The position numbers and the translations under genes are program-made. The notes below the pieces were generated by a model. The model did not search any database. It had not been told where the DNA came from and was given only the letters and a program-made list of their open reading frames with translations. Below are positions 1 through 7,217 of a DNA stretch of 23,948 nt, in pieces. Each line of letters opens with the position of its first letter. Position 1 is the first letter of the stretch. The DNA comes from an uncultured Parvibacter sp. (GTDB lineage: Bacteria > Actinomycetota > Coriobacteriia > Coriobacteriales > Eggerthellaceae), in contig CAJUNI010000024.1 of NCBI GenBank assembly GCA_910587945.1, positions 4,240 through 28,187 on the forward strand, written 5' to 3'.

Positions 1-120
1 GTGTTAACGCTTTGTGATGGCGAAGTGATTTATCGCGAAGGCCAGTGGCTCACCATCGATATCGAAGAAGCCAAGGCCGAGGTGGCGGCACGGACGAAGC
101 GCATTCTCTCGGAGCTCTAG
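1..120 (+). CDS. 3' end of an amidohydrolase-like enzyme (partial)
   Basis: Reading frame 1 is open from the first base of the window to a TAG stop at 118-120, giving the last 39 residues of a protein whose start lies outside. The tail contains DGEVIYREGQWLTIDIEEAK, then a helix ending in RTKRILSEL. This is typical of the end of the metallo-dependent amidohydrolase superfamily (MTA/SAH deaminase, chlorohydrolase and guanine deaminase relatives), where a final beta strand 'DGxVVYRxG.. LTID' is followed by a helix. No catalytic residues are in the window, so the substrate cannot be told; methylthioadenosine/S-adenosylhomocysteine deaminase is the most likely guess. A hairpin that could act as a terminator begins 56 bases after the stop. 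Confidence 0.6.
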   Translation: MLTLCDGEVIYREGQWLTIDIEEAKAEVAARTKRILSEL

Positions 121-175
121 GGGAAGCAACTTCCAAACGAGCATAACAACGCAGCGCTCATGACGCTTTGCTTGT

Positions 176-203
176 GGGGCCAGAGGCAAACGCTTCTGGT
201 CCC
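176..203 (+). terminator. Possible intrinsic terminator after the amidohydrolase
   Basis: Bases 176-186 can pair with 193-203 in an 11-bp stem (including a few G-U pairs) around a 6-base loop (187-192). The following bases, ATTGTTG, are only moderately T-rich, so termination strength is uncertain. It sits 56 bases after the amidohydrolase stop and before the convergent regulator gene. Confidence 0.45.
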
Positions 204-290
204 ATTGTTGTAAGGGGGGTGGCATAGTGAGGTAGCTTCCGACGCTCGCTTTACTGGATTGCGCCGCATTCTTGCCTTTGCAAGGCCTGA

Positions 291-971
291 CTACAGCAGG
301 TGACTGAGTAAGGTGCGGCAACGACACTCGAATTCAGCGCGAGTTTTAGTGCCGGCCTTCTCGCAAATTCTCCGGGCGTGGTTTTTAATAGCGCGCTCAG
401 ACAAGAAGACTTTCTGAGCAATCTCGCTGTAGGTATGCCCTAAGAGCATCATGCGGGCAATATGCTCATCCATAGGTGTGAGGCTCATGCGCTCCAAAAG
501 AATAGCAAGGGCGGAATCAAGTCGCATAGTTTGGTTTGCTGGTTCCGCAGCGTCACGTTCCCGGGAGTCGCACTGCATTGGACAGCCCTCGGAGGTAGGG
601 AAGGGGCCTTGATCGGCCGAGAAAGCCTCGGGCTGATCTGGTTCGGAGGCGGCGAGGCTAACGGGGGCGGCGGCTGTGCAACCGACATCGCTCGCGGAGG
701 ATCCTTGTGGCGTTTCGTTCGCTGCGGGGCCAGCGCAACTCAGCACCTGCTGGCGGTGGCTGCAGGGGCAGACGTGTGCTTTGGATGCTCGGTGGTTCGA
801 CTGACTCTGCTGCCAAAGAAGGAGCAGGGCAGAAACACTCAAGGCGCAGGTAGCAATTGAGCTGAGGGCGAGCAGGCGAAGAAAAGGTGTGCCCGCATCG
901 CTTCGCGTGGAAGAAAAAAGAGATACTAATCCGGGAAAAGAGGTGGGGGAAGAAGGGGGCAAGCTCGTCAT
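291..971 (-). CDS. LuxR-type helix-turn-helix regulator with a single membrane segment
   Basis: This 226-residue protein has a C-terminal GerE/LuxR DNA-binding domain at about residues 160-226. It shows LTPMDEHIARMMLLGHTYSE, then the recognition-helix region SERAIKNHARRICEKAGTKT. Near the N-terminus a hydrophobic stretch (about residues 30-53, FLRLLALSSIATCALSVSAL then LLLW) looks like one transmembrane helix. It is followed by a long, low-complexity Ala/Ser/Pro/Cys-rich linker (about 54-150). No receiver, PAS or autoinducer domain is visible. Coriobacteriia carry many LuxR proteins fused to a multi-spanning transporter-like membrane domain; this one keeps only one membrane helix, so it may be a shortened relative. 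The start ATG (969-971) has AGGTG about seven bases upstream on the minus strand, and a stop lies just upstream in frame. Target genes are unknown. Confidence 0.7.
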   Translation of the reverse strand: MTSLPPSSPTSFPGLVSLFSSTRSDAGTPFLRLLALSSIATCALSVSALLLLWQQSQSNHRASKAHVCPCSHRQQVLSCAGPAANETPQGSSASDVGCTAAAPVSLAASEPDQPEAFSADQGPFPTSEGCPMQCDSRERDAAEPANQTMRLDSALAILLERMSLTPMDEHIARMMLLGHTYSEIAQKVFLSERAIKNHARRICEKAGTKTRAEFECRCRTLLSHLL

Positions 972-1309
972 GGGAGATCACCTGCTTTCGGCCTCACTGG
1001 GCCTTTCGAGAGGGAATTCTTAGGGGTTCCCAAGAATGCAAGAAATCATCGTCCCCATGGTTCGGATACGAACTTGTGGCTCAGGTGTAACACAACGGAA
1101 AGCGTATAAGGGGGCAGAGCGGTACTTCGTATCCAGATAGTTGAATAAGAAGGGAATAGCGATTGCTGTAAAGTCCCTGGGAAAAGTGCGGTACACTTTC
1201 ATCGGCGAGCGGCGAAGGTGCTGCTTGTCATCGTGGGAATTTGAAGCGCTTGACCAGATTGTTGGTCGGTAGAGCCAGCAATCGCGAACACAGGAAGTTG
1301 GTGGTCTTC
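972..1309. other. Intergenic spacer between divergent LuxR regulator and EF-G-like gene
   Basis: No convincing gene is seen here. The region should hold the promoters of both flanking, divergently transcribed genes, but no clean -35/-10 pair stands out on either strand. It does contain inverted repeats: a bulged 9-bp hairpin at 1016-1037 (ATTCTT-A-GGG-gtt-CCC-AAGAAT), GTTCG-GATA-CGAAC at 1060-1073, and a 9-bp inverted pair GGATACGAA (1064-1072) / TTCGTATCC (1126-1134). Confidence 0.5.
1064..1134. repeat. 9-bp inverted repeat pair in the divergent promoter region
   Basis: GGATACGAA at 1064-1072 is repeated in exact inverted form as TTCGTATCC at 1126-1134, with 53 bases between. The left copy is also part of the smaller palindrome GTTCG-GATA-CGAAC (1060-1073). 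Two inverted copies between divergent genes, one of them a LuxR-type regulator, could be operator half-sites, but this is inference only. Confidence 0.35.
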
Positions 1310-3382
1310 ATGGCAGCTCCCGCTACCGAACACGTGAGAAACATTGTGCTTGTAGGCCAAGACGGTGCCGGCAAGACGTCGCTGGCTGAGGCTATGCTTT
1401 ATGTCTCAGGAAAAACGTCTCGCATGGGCACAACTCATGACGGCAAATCGTACCTCGACTACGACCCAGAGGAAATCAAGCGCAAGTTCACCATCAGCAC
1501 TTCCTTAGCGCCAATTCCCTACAACGATTACAAGATTAATGTGCTTGACACATCCGGTCATCCCGATTTCATTGGCGATACGCTGGCTACCATGCAGGCT
1601 GCAGAAATGGCCTTGTTTGTGGTTGACGCCGTGGCGGGCCCTCAGGTAATGACCACGAAGCTTTGGCGTGAAGCCGAAGACATGCGTCTGTCTCGTGCGG
1701 TGTATATCAATCACATTGATCGCGAAAATGCCAATTTTGATGCTGCCATGGCAACGCTTCATGCGCGCTTTGGTTCACGCTTGGGTGCGGTTACTATCCC
1801 GATGGGTGTAGAGTCTGATTTCAAGGGTGTTATCGACATCATTCGCATGAAAGCTCGCTATCACAGCGGCGGCACCGATGAAGAAGTGGTGGAAGAGATT
1901 CCGGAAGAGTATCGCGAGGTGGCTCAGGCTGCCCGCGACAAGCTTTGCGATCTGGTGGCCGAGGCCGACGACGAGCTCATGATGAAATATCTGGATGGCG
2001 AAGAGTCTTTGACGCAGCAAGAGCTGGAATCGCTTCTTGACCAGGCCATTGCTAAAGAATTATTCATTCCGGTATTTGTGGGTTCAACCATCATCATGCA
2101 AGGTGTTCAGGGTCTGATGGAAGACATTTGCACCTACTTCCCGCACCCGCGCAGCCATGGCCGGTTCCAAATGGCTGATGGTGAAACCATTCGTGTGGAT
2201 GAAAGTAAGCGCCCCGCCGCCTTTGTCTTTAAGACCGTGTCGGATCCGTTTGTGGGCCGCTTGAGCTTCTTGAAGGTTATCGCGGGTGTGCTTGAGCCGG
2301 GCATGGAACTCGTTAATTCTCGTACCGGCAAGAAAGAGCGCCTGGGTCACCTCTATGTCATGATGGGCAAAGAGACCAATGACGTTAAAAGCGCCAAAGC
2401 TGGCGACATCATTGTGGTACCGAAACTGGCTGAAACGAAGTCGGGTGACACGTTGTCCCAGACGGGCGAGATTTCCGTCATGCCGCTGCCGTTGCCCACG
2501 CCGCAATATCCGGTGGCCTTAGAGGCAGTTAATAAGAAGGATGAAGACAAGCTGGGCACGTTCTTAGCTCGCGCCGCTGAGTCTGATCCGACGATTGCCA
2601 TTTCGCGTAACGAAGATACCCATCAAACCATTTTGACCGCCATGGGTGACACTCAGGTAGACATGCTGCTGGCTCGCTTGAAGGAGCAATCCGGCGTTGA
2701 TGTGAAGCAGGTACCGGTGCGTGTTCCCTATCGCGAGACCATCCGCAAAACGGCTGAAGCTCAGGGTCGTCATAAGAAGCAGACGGGTGGCGCCGGTCAG
2801 TTTGGCGATTGCTGGCTGCGGCTGGAGCCGTTCCCCGGCGGTGGCTATGAGTTTGTGGATGAAATCAAGGGTGGCGCGATTCCTGGCGGCTTGATTCCGG
2901 CCGTTGACAAGGGCGTGCAGGAAGCTATGAAGGAAGGCTTCCTGGCTGGCTATCCCATGGTGGATATTAAATGCGCTGTCTACGATGGGTCTTACCATTC
3001 GGTGGACTCAAACGAAATGGCGTTTAAGACGGCGGCTCGTATTGGCTTCCGTGCAGCCTGCGAAAACGCCGATCCTATTGTGTTAGAGCCGATGGCCCAC
3101 ATGGATATTACGGTAAGCGAAGAATATGCTGGCGCTGTCATGGGCGACATCACCACGCGTCGTGGTCGTATTGTGGGAACTGACTCCAATGACGCAGGGG
3201 AGACCATCATTATGGTGCGTGTTCCCTACGCGGAAGTGGTGAACTACACCAAGGACCTGCGCTCCATTACTCGTGGCAGCGGATCCTACACGGTTCATGT
3301 TGAGGGCTACGAAGAGGCGCCTCATGATGTGACCAAGAAATTGGTGGAAGAGTACAAAGCGGCTCGCGCTGCGGGCAACTAA
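1310..3382 (+). CDS. EF-G-like translational GTPase (second EF-G type)
   Basis: This is a 690-residue protein, close to the usual EF-G length. The GTP-binding domain shows the P-loop GQDGAGKTS (residues 16-24), the G3 motif DTSGH (80-84, with the catalytic-type His84) and a G4 motif NHID (134-137). Domains II-V follow, with the domain IV block GGAGQFGDCWLRLEP and then GGAIPGGLIPAVDKGVQEAM. This organisation is that of elongation factor G and its paralogues (EF-G2 / tetracycline-protection-like factors), which act on the ribosome. The DTSGH and NHID variants (usual DTPGH, NKxD) and the isolated location away from tufA, rpsL and rpsG argue for a paralogue, not the main fusA. I chose ATG 1310, which has AGGAAG about 12 bases upstream and starts the family-like N-terminus. 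An in-frame TTG at 1241 would add 23 unconvincing residues. A strong terminator follows. Confidence 0.88.
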   Translation: MAAPATEHVRNIVLVGQDGAGKTSLAEAMLYVSGKTSRMGTTHDGKSYLDYDPEEIKRKFTISTSLAPIPYNDYKINVLDTSGHPDFIGDTLATMQAAEMALFVVDAVAGPQVMTTKLWREAEDMRLSRAVYINHIDRENANFDAAMATLHARFGSRLGAVTIPMGVESDFKGVIDIIRMKARYHSGGTDEEVVEEIPEEYREVAQAARDKLCDLVAEADDELMMKYLDGEESLTQQELESLLDQAIAKELFIPVFVGSTIIMQGVQGLMEDICTYFPHPRSHGRFQMADGETIRVDESKRPAAFVFKTVSDPFVGRLSFLKVIAGVLEPGMELVNSRTGKKERLGHLYVMMGKETNDVKSAKAGDIIVVPKLAETKSGDTLSQTGEISVMPLPLPTPQYPVALEAVNKKDEDKLGTFLARAAESDPTIAISRNEDTHQTILTAMGDTQVDMLLARLKEQSGVDVKQVPVRVPYRETIRKTAEAQGRHKKQTGGAGQFGDCWLRLEPFPGGGYEFVDEIKGGAIPGGLIPAVDKGVQEAMKEGFLAGYPMVDIKCAVYDGSYHSVDSNEMAFKTAARIGFRAACENADPIVLEPMAHMDITVSEEYAGAVMGDITTRRGRIVGTDSNDAGETIIMVRVPYAEVVNYTKDLRSITRGSGSYTVHVEGYEEAPHDVTKKLVEEYKAARAAGN

Positions 3383-3453
3383 CCGCGAGGATGTCCGTTG
3401 CTTAAAGCGGGCAATCCTAGGGAAGCTTGCTTCCTTTGTCGGTAGCTGATGGG

Positions 3454-3488
3454 AAGTGGACCGTGCTTCGGGTGCGGTCCACTTTTTT
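3454..3488 (+). terminator. Strong intrinsic terminator of the EF-G-like gene
   Basis: A perfect 10-bp stem (3454-3463 with 3475-3484, AAGTGGACCG / CGGTCCACTT) with an 11-base loop runs straight into six T's at 3483-3488. Confidence 0.9.
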
Positions 3489-3509
3489 CTACTCTCTCCC
3501 AAAAAAATA

Positions 3510-3539
3510 CGAACATATGTTCTTATAACGTGCTATCAT
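3510..3539 (+). promoter_or_regulatory. LexA (SOS) box within a sigma70-type promoter
   Basis: CGAACATATGTTCT at 3510-3523 matches the Bacillus-type LexA/DinR box CGAACRNRYGTTYC at all but the last base and contains the perfect 12-bp palindrome GAACATATGTTC. Ten bases further is TGCTATCAT (3531-3539), an extended -10 element (TGnTATnAT). At normal 17-18-bp spacing the -35 region falls inside the LexA box, so bound LexA would block RNA polymerase, as at known SOS promoters. The preceding terminator isolates this promoter from the EF-G-like gene. The next genes, at 3671 and 4018, are the natural targets. The roughly 130 bases between the -10 and the first start codon hold no convincing gene. 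Confidence 0.75.
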
Positions 3540-3670
3540 GGTCGCTGTCGGAGCCAGTACCGAAACACTTTGCTTTTCCCTGTGATGGCCGAAGCGTCCT
3601 GCATCATTTTCTGCATGCCACTCGGCAAGATCCTCCCTCTTCATTTTTCTACGTTGGACGGAGAATCACT

Positions 3671-3964
3671 ATGGCTGTACCCCAATACCTGTATTCGTCG
3701 GTGGCATTTTCTGATTCAGTACCAATAGCGTCTTTTGCGCCTTCAGCTGCGTTGTCGTACAGCGAGCTGGTGGGGTTCTGTGCAGCCCTGCAATGCACAA
3801 AGAGTCCCTACCTCGTTCAGCAGCTAGGCAGGCAACGCCTTCTGCGCATTGGAATGCATCTCCAAAGTCTGCAACCCAAAATCGATCGGTCAAAAACCAC
3901 TGCTGATCTGCGGAGTCATTTCGTGGTTGTCTACGGGCGGTCTCGGCCTGACAAGCCGCCGTAA
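3671..3964 (+). CDS. Small unrecognised protein, first gene after the SOS promoter
   Basis: This encodes 97 residues and starts MAVPQYLYSSVAFSDSVPIA. I do not recognise a family. The middle (about residues 28-70) is predicted by eye to be helical, with a basic stretch QQLGRQRLLRIGMHLQSLQP, and the end (LRSHFVVVYGRSRPDKPP) is basic and proline-rich. There is no signal peptide or membrane helix. The ATG has CGGAG about eight bases upstream; the frame is open further upstream, back to 3449, but that would run through the terminator and the SOS box, so ATG 3671 is preferred. It is the first gene after a LexA box, so a DNA-damage-inducible role is the working hypothesis. LexA-controlled small proteins elsewhere include cell-division inhibitors such as SulA and YneA, but no resemblance to either is visible. 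Confidence 0.55.
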   Translation: MAVPQYLYSSVAFSDSVPIASFAPSAALSYSELVGFCAALQCTKSPYLVQQLGRQRLLRIGMHLQSLQPKIDRSKTTADLRSHFVVVYGRSRPDKPP

Positions 3965-3965
3965 T

Positions 3966-3983
3966 AAAGGCAGCCTTGCTTTT
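3966..3983 (+). other. Small T-rich hairpin between the two SOS-cassette genes
   Basis: AAAGGCA (3966-3972) can pair with TGCTTTT (3977-3983) around a GCCT loop, seven pairs including one G-U, with the T-run forming the 3' arm. It starts two bases after the stop of the first small gene and could weaken read-through into the second. It is too short for a confident terminator call. Confidence 0.3.
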
Positions 3984-4017
3984 CTGATTTATAAAGAACG
4001 AAACGAAAGGAAGGCTA

Positions 4018-4235
4018 TGAGCCCTTTAGATCAGTGCGCCTTTGATCCGGACGCGATTGAAAATCAGCTACTACCAGAAACGCTGCAATGGCCCCAATGC
4101 TCCTGTCCGTTTGGGTCGTTGGCTGATGATGTCCTTGCTGCGGCTGTACTTACCGATTTGCTCGAACGTCCAGAAGAGCTTGCGGAATTGGCGGTCCTGC
4201 TCGCGTGTTTCGAGGAAGATACGCGTGCGGCTTAA
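4018..4235 (+). CDS. Small acidic unrecognised protein, second gene after the SOS promoter
   Basis: This encodes 72 residues: MSPLDQCAFDPDAIENQLLP, then TLQWPQCSCPFGSLADDVL, then a leucine/glutamate-rich helix ending in CFEEDTRAA. It is acidic, has four Cys (one CSC pair) and no signal peptide or membrane segment. The ATG is preceded by AAAGGAAGGCT, a good ribosome binding site, and this decides the start over longer in-frame options. It lies 53 bases after the 97-residue gene on the same strand, so the two probably share the LexA-controlled promoter. The function is unknown; an acidic partner for the preceding basic protein is possible but is speculation. Confidence 0.55.
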
Positions 4236-4397
4236 GGAGCGCAGCGAAACACAATAGTAACAAGCAACACATCCTGCTGAAACACGGTCTCCCTAAACTG
4301 AAATCACGCTCAGAAATCCTCGGAGTGTTTGTAAGAGAGGGCCTAAGGCAGTTGGGCTGTCAAACAAAGTAATGCAACAGGGTTGGAAGGGGAAGCT

Positions 4398-5594
4398 ATG
4401 ATCCCAACACACCTGAGAGAAGGTAATACGCGGATTCCGTCAGGCTGCGCAATTGCGGGCATTATGGATCGCACGGGTACCTGCCATGACGGCACCGATA
4501 TCCTTCGCTCCATTGCGCTTATGCATGACCGTGGCAATGGACTTGGGGGAGGGTTTGCTGCTTACGGCATTTACCCTGAGTATAAAGATCTCTATGCCTT
4601 CCATATCATGTATGAGTCTCGGGAGGCTCGTGCGGCCACAGAGGAATATCTCGACACTTACTTTATGAGTGAAAAGCAAGAACGTATTCCTACCGAGCCG
4701 GTTGCTTCCATTAAGAATCCGCCCGACATATGGCGGTATTTCGTGGCGCCACACCCCATGCGTCTTAACATGAGTGGGCTTGATGAGGCGGAATACACCA
4801 TGCAGCATGTGTTCCACATTAACGGGAAGATCGACGGTGCTTTCGTAGCCTCCTCGGGAAAAGATATGGGTGCGTTTAAGGGCGTCGGCTATCCCGAAGA
4901 CATTGGCGAGTTTTATCGCATTACGGATTACAAAGCCTGGGCGTGGACAGCTCATGGACGCTTTCCTACCAACACTCCTGGTTGGTGGGGTGGTGCCCAT
5001 CCTTTTACTCTGCTGAACTGGTCCATTGTTCACAACGGTGAAATATCCAGCTATGACGCAAATCGTCGCTATGTGGAGCAGTTTGGCTATGACTGCGAAT
5101 TGCAAACGGATACGGAAGTAATTACCTATCTCTTTGACCTGTTGGCTCGGCGTCATGGGTTTTCCCAAGAAATGGCGGCCCATATCATGACGGCCACCTC
5201 TTGGGATGACATTGATCGGATGGATCCAGAGCAAGCCGCGTTTGAGACAACGCTTAGGATTTGTTATGCCAGCGCGCTTGTTAACGGACCGTTCTCGGTC
5301 ATCCTTGGTTCGGATGAAGGTCTGCTAGCCCTTAATGACCGGCTCAAACTTCGAGCTCTCATGGTGGGCGAAAAAGGCCCCATGACTTACTTTGCCAGCG
5401 AGCAAGCCGCCATTGAAATTGTCTGCCCCGATGCTGAAAATATTCGCTCCATTGAGGGAGGCGTGCCATTTGTGGTTCAGCTTGACTCAGTGGCCGAGCG
5501 GAAGCGAAACGAGTCAGCCGAAAATCGTCCCGCCAAGGAAAAGCCCTACCATCATGAAACGGGCGTTCTTCCCCGTAAAAGGAAGGAGGCCTAA
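4398..5594 (+). CDS. Glutamate synthase, class II glutaminase (GATase) subunit
   Basis: This 398-residue protein would release ammonia from glutamine for the synthase encoded next. It matches the N-terminal glutamine amidotransferase type 2 domain of GltB: GCAIAGIMDR places the probable nucleophile at Cys17, implying removal of a 16-residue propeptide as is known for large glutamate synthase subunits. Further motifs are HDRGNGLGGGFAAYGIYP, AHGRFPTNTPGWWGGAHPF and SIVHNGEISSYDANRRYVEQ, which form the glutamine-binding part of the fold. The start is ATG 4398, preceded by GGAAGGGGAAG; the TTG at 4383 lies inside that ribosome binding site. The next gene starts three bases after the stop, with its Shine-Dalgarno inside this gene, so the two are translationally coupled. 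The N-methylglutamate synthase and GlxB relatives share the fold, but the neighbours fit ammonia assimilation. Confidence 0.9.
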   Translation: MIPTHLREGNTRIPSGCAIAGIMDRTGTCHDGTDILRSIALMHDRGNGLGGGFAAYGIYPEYKDLYAFHIMYESREARAATEEYLDTYFMSEKQERIPTEPVASIKNPPDIWRYFVAPHPMRLNMSGLDEAEYTMQHVFHINGKIDGAFVASSGKDMGAFKGVGYPEDIGEFYRITDYKAWAWTAHGRFPTNTPGWWGGAHPFTLLNWSIVHNGEISSYDANRRYVEQFGYDCELQTDTEVITYLFDLLARRHGFSQEMAAHIMTATSWDDIDRMDPEQAAFETTLRICYASALVNGPFSVILGSDEGLLALNDRLKLRALMVGEKGPMTYFASEQAAIEIVCPDAENIRSIEGGVPFVVQLDSVAERKRNESAENRPAKEKPYHHETGVLPRKRKEA

Positions 5595-5597
5595 GCC

Positions 5598-7103
5598 ATG
5601 AACACGCCAACGCTTCCTCGCTATAAAGTTCTTCGCGATGCAGATGCTTGCATCAACTGTGGTGTCTGTGTGCGGGAATGCTCGCACCACGTGCATCAGG
5701 TCAATCAAAAGACGGGGGCTCTGGTTGCTCGCCATGGTCAATGCGTTAACTGTCAGCGCTGTGTGCTGTTTTGTCCAACCACGGCTCTTGCCATTGATCG
5801 ATGGCCTCAGGTGGATTCCGGCTCGGCAAATTGGACGCTTAAGACTATGCAAGATATTGCGAAGCAGGCGGATACGGGAGCAGTGCTCTTGGCTTCTATG
5901 GGCAACCCCCAGGACTATCCCATCTACTGGGATCACCTGCTCCTCAACGCAAGCCAAGTGACAAATCCTTCCATTGATCCGTTGCGTGAACCTATGGAAA
6001 CCCGCGTGTTTCTGGGAAGCCGTCCGGATCTCCTAAAGATCAATGAGCGAGAACAACGGGTGCTTACCCAGATGCCGCCTCAGGTCAAACTGGACGTTCC
6101 CATCATGTTTTCTGCCATGAGTTTTGGATCTATTTCGCTCAACGCTCAAAAGGCTCTTGCTCTGGCTGCCAAGGAGTTGGGAACGTTCTTTAATACGGGT
6201 GAGGGTGGTCTTCATCAAGACCTCGAAAGCTATGGCGATCATGCGGTAGTGCAGGTGGCTTCCGGGCGGTTCGGGGTAGATCCTCATTACCTTAATACGG
6301 GTTCTATGATCGAAATCAAAATAGGGCAGGGGGCAAAGCCGGGCATTGGAGGTCATCTTCCGGGTGAAAAAATCAATGCTGAGGTATCGCGCACCCGCAT
6401 GATTCCTGAAGGGACCGATGCCATCTCGCCTGCTCCTCATCATGATATTTACTCGATCGAGGATTTACGCCAGCTGATTTTCTCGCTCAAGGAAGCCACA
6501 CTCTATCGCAAGCCTATCGCGGTAAAAATTGCTGCGGTTCACAACGTTTCTGCTATTGCCAGTGGCGTGGCTCGCGCCGGTGCCGACGTCATTGTGATTG
6601 ACGGGTTCCGCGGCGGTACAGGAGCTGCTCCGCTCCGTATTCGCGATAGTGTCGGTATCCCCATTGAGTTTGCTCTTGCTGCGGTGGATCAGCGACTTCG
6701 CGATGAGGGCATCCGCCCTAAAGTCAGCCTTGTGGTGGGTGGTTCTATTCGTAATTCTGCCGATGCGGTCCGAGCGATTGCATTAGGCGCCGATGCGGTT
6801 TCCATTGCGTCCGCTGCTCTCATTGCGATGGGTTGTCGTCAGTGCCAAGACTGCTCCAGTGGTCTCTGTAATTGGGGGATTGCAACCCAGCGGCCTGAAC
6901 TCACCTCCCGTCTTGATCCCGAAGCTCAGGCTGAGCGAATTATCAACTTAGTGCGTGGCTGGAATTTAGAAATCAAGGAAATGATGGGCGGCATGGGAAT
7001 CAATGCCATTGATAGCTTGCGTGGGAATCGCTTGATGTTACGAGGCATTGGCCTCAGTGATAAAGAGCGCGAGATATTAGGCGTGAAGTGCGCCGGGGAA
7101 TAG
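5598..7103 (+). CDS. Glutamate synthase, ferredoxin plus FMN-binding synthase subunit
   Basis: This 501-residue protein has two [4Fe-4S] ferredoxin motifs at the N-terminus (Cys18, 21, 24, 28 and Cys49, 52, 55, 59). The FMN-binding synthase domain of GltB then follows, where 2-oxoglutarate is aminated and reduced. Recognisable blocks include GEGGLHQDLESYGDHAVVQ, GQGAKPGIGGHLPGEKI and DGFRGGTGAAPLRIRDS. The cluster CRQCQDCSSGLC (Cys413, 416, 419, 424) corresponds to the Fe-S cluster site of the family and is followed by NWGIATQRPEL. This short form with built-in ferredoxin domains is the archaeal-type architecture. No GltD-like NADPH-oxidising subunit lies in the window, so electrons may come from ferredoxin or from a distant GltD. 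The ATG has GGAAGGAGG upstream. Confidence 0.92.
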   Translation: MNTPTLPRYKVLRDADACINCGVCVRECSHHVHQVNQKTGALVARHGQCVNCQRCVLFCPTTALAIDRWPQVDSGSANWTLKTMQDIAKQADTGAVLLASMGNPQDYPIYWDHLLLNASQVTNPSIDPLREPMETRVFLGSRPDLLKINEREQRVLTQMPPQVKLDVPIMFSAMSFGSISLNAQKALALAAKELGTFFNTGEGGLHQDLESYGDHAVVQVASGRFGVDPHYLNTGSMIEIKIGQGAKPGIGGHLPGEKINAEVSRTRMIPEGTDAISPAPHHDIYSIEDLRQLIFSLKEATLYRKPIAVKIAAVHNVSAIASGVARAGADVIVIDGFRGGTGAAPLRIRDSVGIPIEFALAAVDQRLRDEGIRPKVSLVVGGSIRNSADAVRAIALGADAVSIASAALIAMGCRQCQDCSSGLCNWGIATQRPELTSRLDPEAQAERIINLVRGWNLEIKEMMGGMGINAIDSLRGNRLMLRGIGLSDKEREILGVKCAGE

Positions 7104-7217
7104 TGGGAAGTACAAGCAGGAATCGCGCCTGATCAAGAGTGTGCTTGAAGTTGCCTTCGTTGTTGGCTGCGTTAGGCGTGGCCCTATCTTGAGAGGTTAA
7201 GAAGGGAGTCGGAAATC

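Noticed and set aside
1241..1309. TTG start giving a 713-residue EF-G-like protein
   Set aside because: The extra 23 residues do not resemble EF-G N-termini and the TTG lacks a good ribosome binding site; ATG 1310 has one and starts the family-like sequence.
3585..3728. 47-residue ORF overlapping the first SOS-cassette gene
   Set aside because: No ribosome binding site in front of its ATG; the overlapping frame from ATG 3671 has one.
4440..5234. 264-residue minus-strand ORF inside the glutaminase gene
   Set aside because: Antisense shadow of a well-supported gene; no family motifs and no ribosome binding site of note.
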